Positions 5,110-5,497 of a stretch of 5,497 bases of DNA are shown here, piece after piece. This DNA is from Bacteriovoracaceae bacterium (GTDB lineage: Bacteria; Bdellovibrionota; UBA1018). The first letter of the stretch is position 1. Every line of letters begins with the position of its first letter. The DNA is taken from NCBI GenBank assembly GCA_023250795.1, contig JAHFAB010000151.1, positions 1 to 5,497 of the forward strand, in the 5' to 3' direction. The notes under the pieces are model-generated. The model did not search any database and was not told the DNA's origin. It worked only from the letters and a program-made list of their open reading frames with translations. Both the position numbers and the translations under genes were made by a program.

Positions 5110-5497
5110 ATGTCCAACCCCAAAGAGACCCAGAAGCCAATCTCTACAGTCCCTCTTCTTCCGCTCAGGGATGTCATTATCTTCCCCCACATGGTGGTTC
5201 CGCTCTTTGTCGGGCGTGAGAAATCCATCAATGCACTCGAAGAGTGTGTCAGTAAAAAGCAGGAGCTTTTTCTCGTAGCCCAACGTTTGGCGACGACGGT
5301 GAACCCGGGTGAAAAGGATATTTTTACTGTGGGGACTTTGGGTTCGATTTTACAGATTTTAAGGCTGCCGGATAATACGGTCAAAGTTCTGATTGAGGGC
5401 AAGAGACGGGCTCGTATACTTGAGTACCGCGAGAGCGAACGTCTGATTGAGGCCGTTGTAGAAGACGTTGTTCAAACGGGGGACGATTCAGTTGAGG
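5110..5497 (+). CDS. lon: ATP-dependent protease Lon, N-terminal fragment
   Basis: The first 129 codons of lon; the gene runs off the window end (full Lon is about 800 residues). Residues 13-50 (TVPLLPLRDVIIFPHMVVP then LFVGREKSINALEEC) are the signature of the Lon N-terminal substrate-binding domain. It continues with LFLVAQR, DIFTVGTLGSILQILRLPDNTVKVLIEGKRRARI and the start of the next strand region. The AAA+ ATPase and Ser-Lys protease domains lie beyond the window. Lon is a cytoplasmic hexamer that degrades misfolded and selected regulatory proteins. ATG 5110 has an excellent Shine-Dalgarno AGGAGGT (5093-5099) at 10 nt, and the start agrees with family length. It lies 201 bp after nrnA on the same strand, across the terminator-like structure, so it probably has its own promoter. 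Confidence 0.95.
   Translation, partial: MSNPKETQKPISTVPLLPLRDVIIFPHMVVPLFVGREKSINALEECVSKKQELFLVAQRLATTVNPGEKDIFTVGTLGSILQILRLPDNTVKVLIEGKRRARILEYRESERLIEAVVEDVVQTGDDSVE

Noticed and set aside
5007..5402. 131-residue minus-strand frame opposite lon
   Set aside because: It is a shadow of the lon coding sequence, which matches its family residue by residue.
1..5497. CRISPR array, insertion sequence, tRNA or rRNA
   Set aside because: I found no regularly spaced repeats, transposase motifs, long terminal inverted repeats or tRNA/rRNA signatures on either strand.

Overview
The window reads as chromosomal DNA of a Gram-negative bacterium, most likely from the Bdellovibrionota or the former Deltaproteobacteria. 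The main support is an HNH endonuclease whose N-terminal helical domain belongs to a family I associate with those groups. A standard Lon protease, an NrnA-type DHH phosphoesterase and a RimK ligase are compatible with this but not diagnostic. The assignment is an inference from family knowledge, not from a database search. The middle of the window (about 190-3800) is visibly more AT-rich than the nrnA and lon genes to its right and than the very GC-rich 3' end of rimK on the left.

Layout. 1-131: the 3' end of a rimK-like ATP-grasp ligase gene with an Arg/Gly-rich tail. 192-1316: a membrane-anchored family 2 glycosyltransferase resembling ceramide glucosyltransferase/HpnI (GT21-like), with a degenerate C-terminal substrate motif. 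1317-1630: a non-coding, AT-rich gap with one candidate promoter. 1631-2644: the HNH endonuclease, with a near-perfect 19-bp inverted repeat in its linker and a 12-bp tandem duplication at its 3' end. 2641-2669: a good sigma-70-like promoter, whose TTGACA overlaps the HNH stop codon. It probably drives the next gene, a secreted protein of unknown function (2724-3452). 3457-3804: a small basic protein of unknown function on the minus strand, convergent with the secreted protein (4 bp apart) and divergent from nrnA. 3853-4908: an NrnA-type DHH/DHHA1 phosphoesterase, probably starting at TTG behind a strong Shine-Dalgarno. 4909-5109: a structured intergenic region with a 12-bp stem and nested hairpin, a competing small hairpin, a 13-bp direct repeat and promoter-like boxes. 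5110-end: the first 129 codons of lon.

How the genes work together. No single pathway joins them. nrnA (turnover of short RNA oligonucleotides, pAp or cyclic dinucleotide products) and lon (protein quality control) are housekeeping genes, apparently transcribed separately across a terminator-like structure. rimK modifies ribosomal protein S6 or a similar target in its characterised relatives. The glycosyltransferase, HNH gene and secreted protein look like independently expressed accessory genes. I do not see a clear novel multi-gene system. The most unusual items are the structured nrnA-lon spacer, the two small-scale repeats in the HNH gene, and the uncharacterised 115-residue protein whose start region faces that of nrnA.
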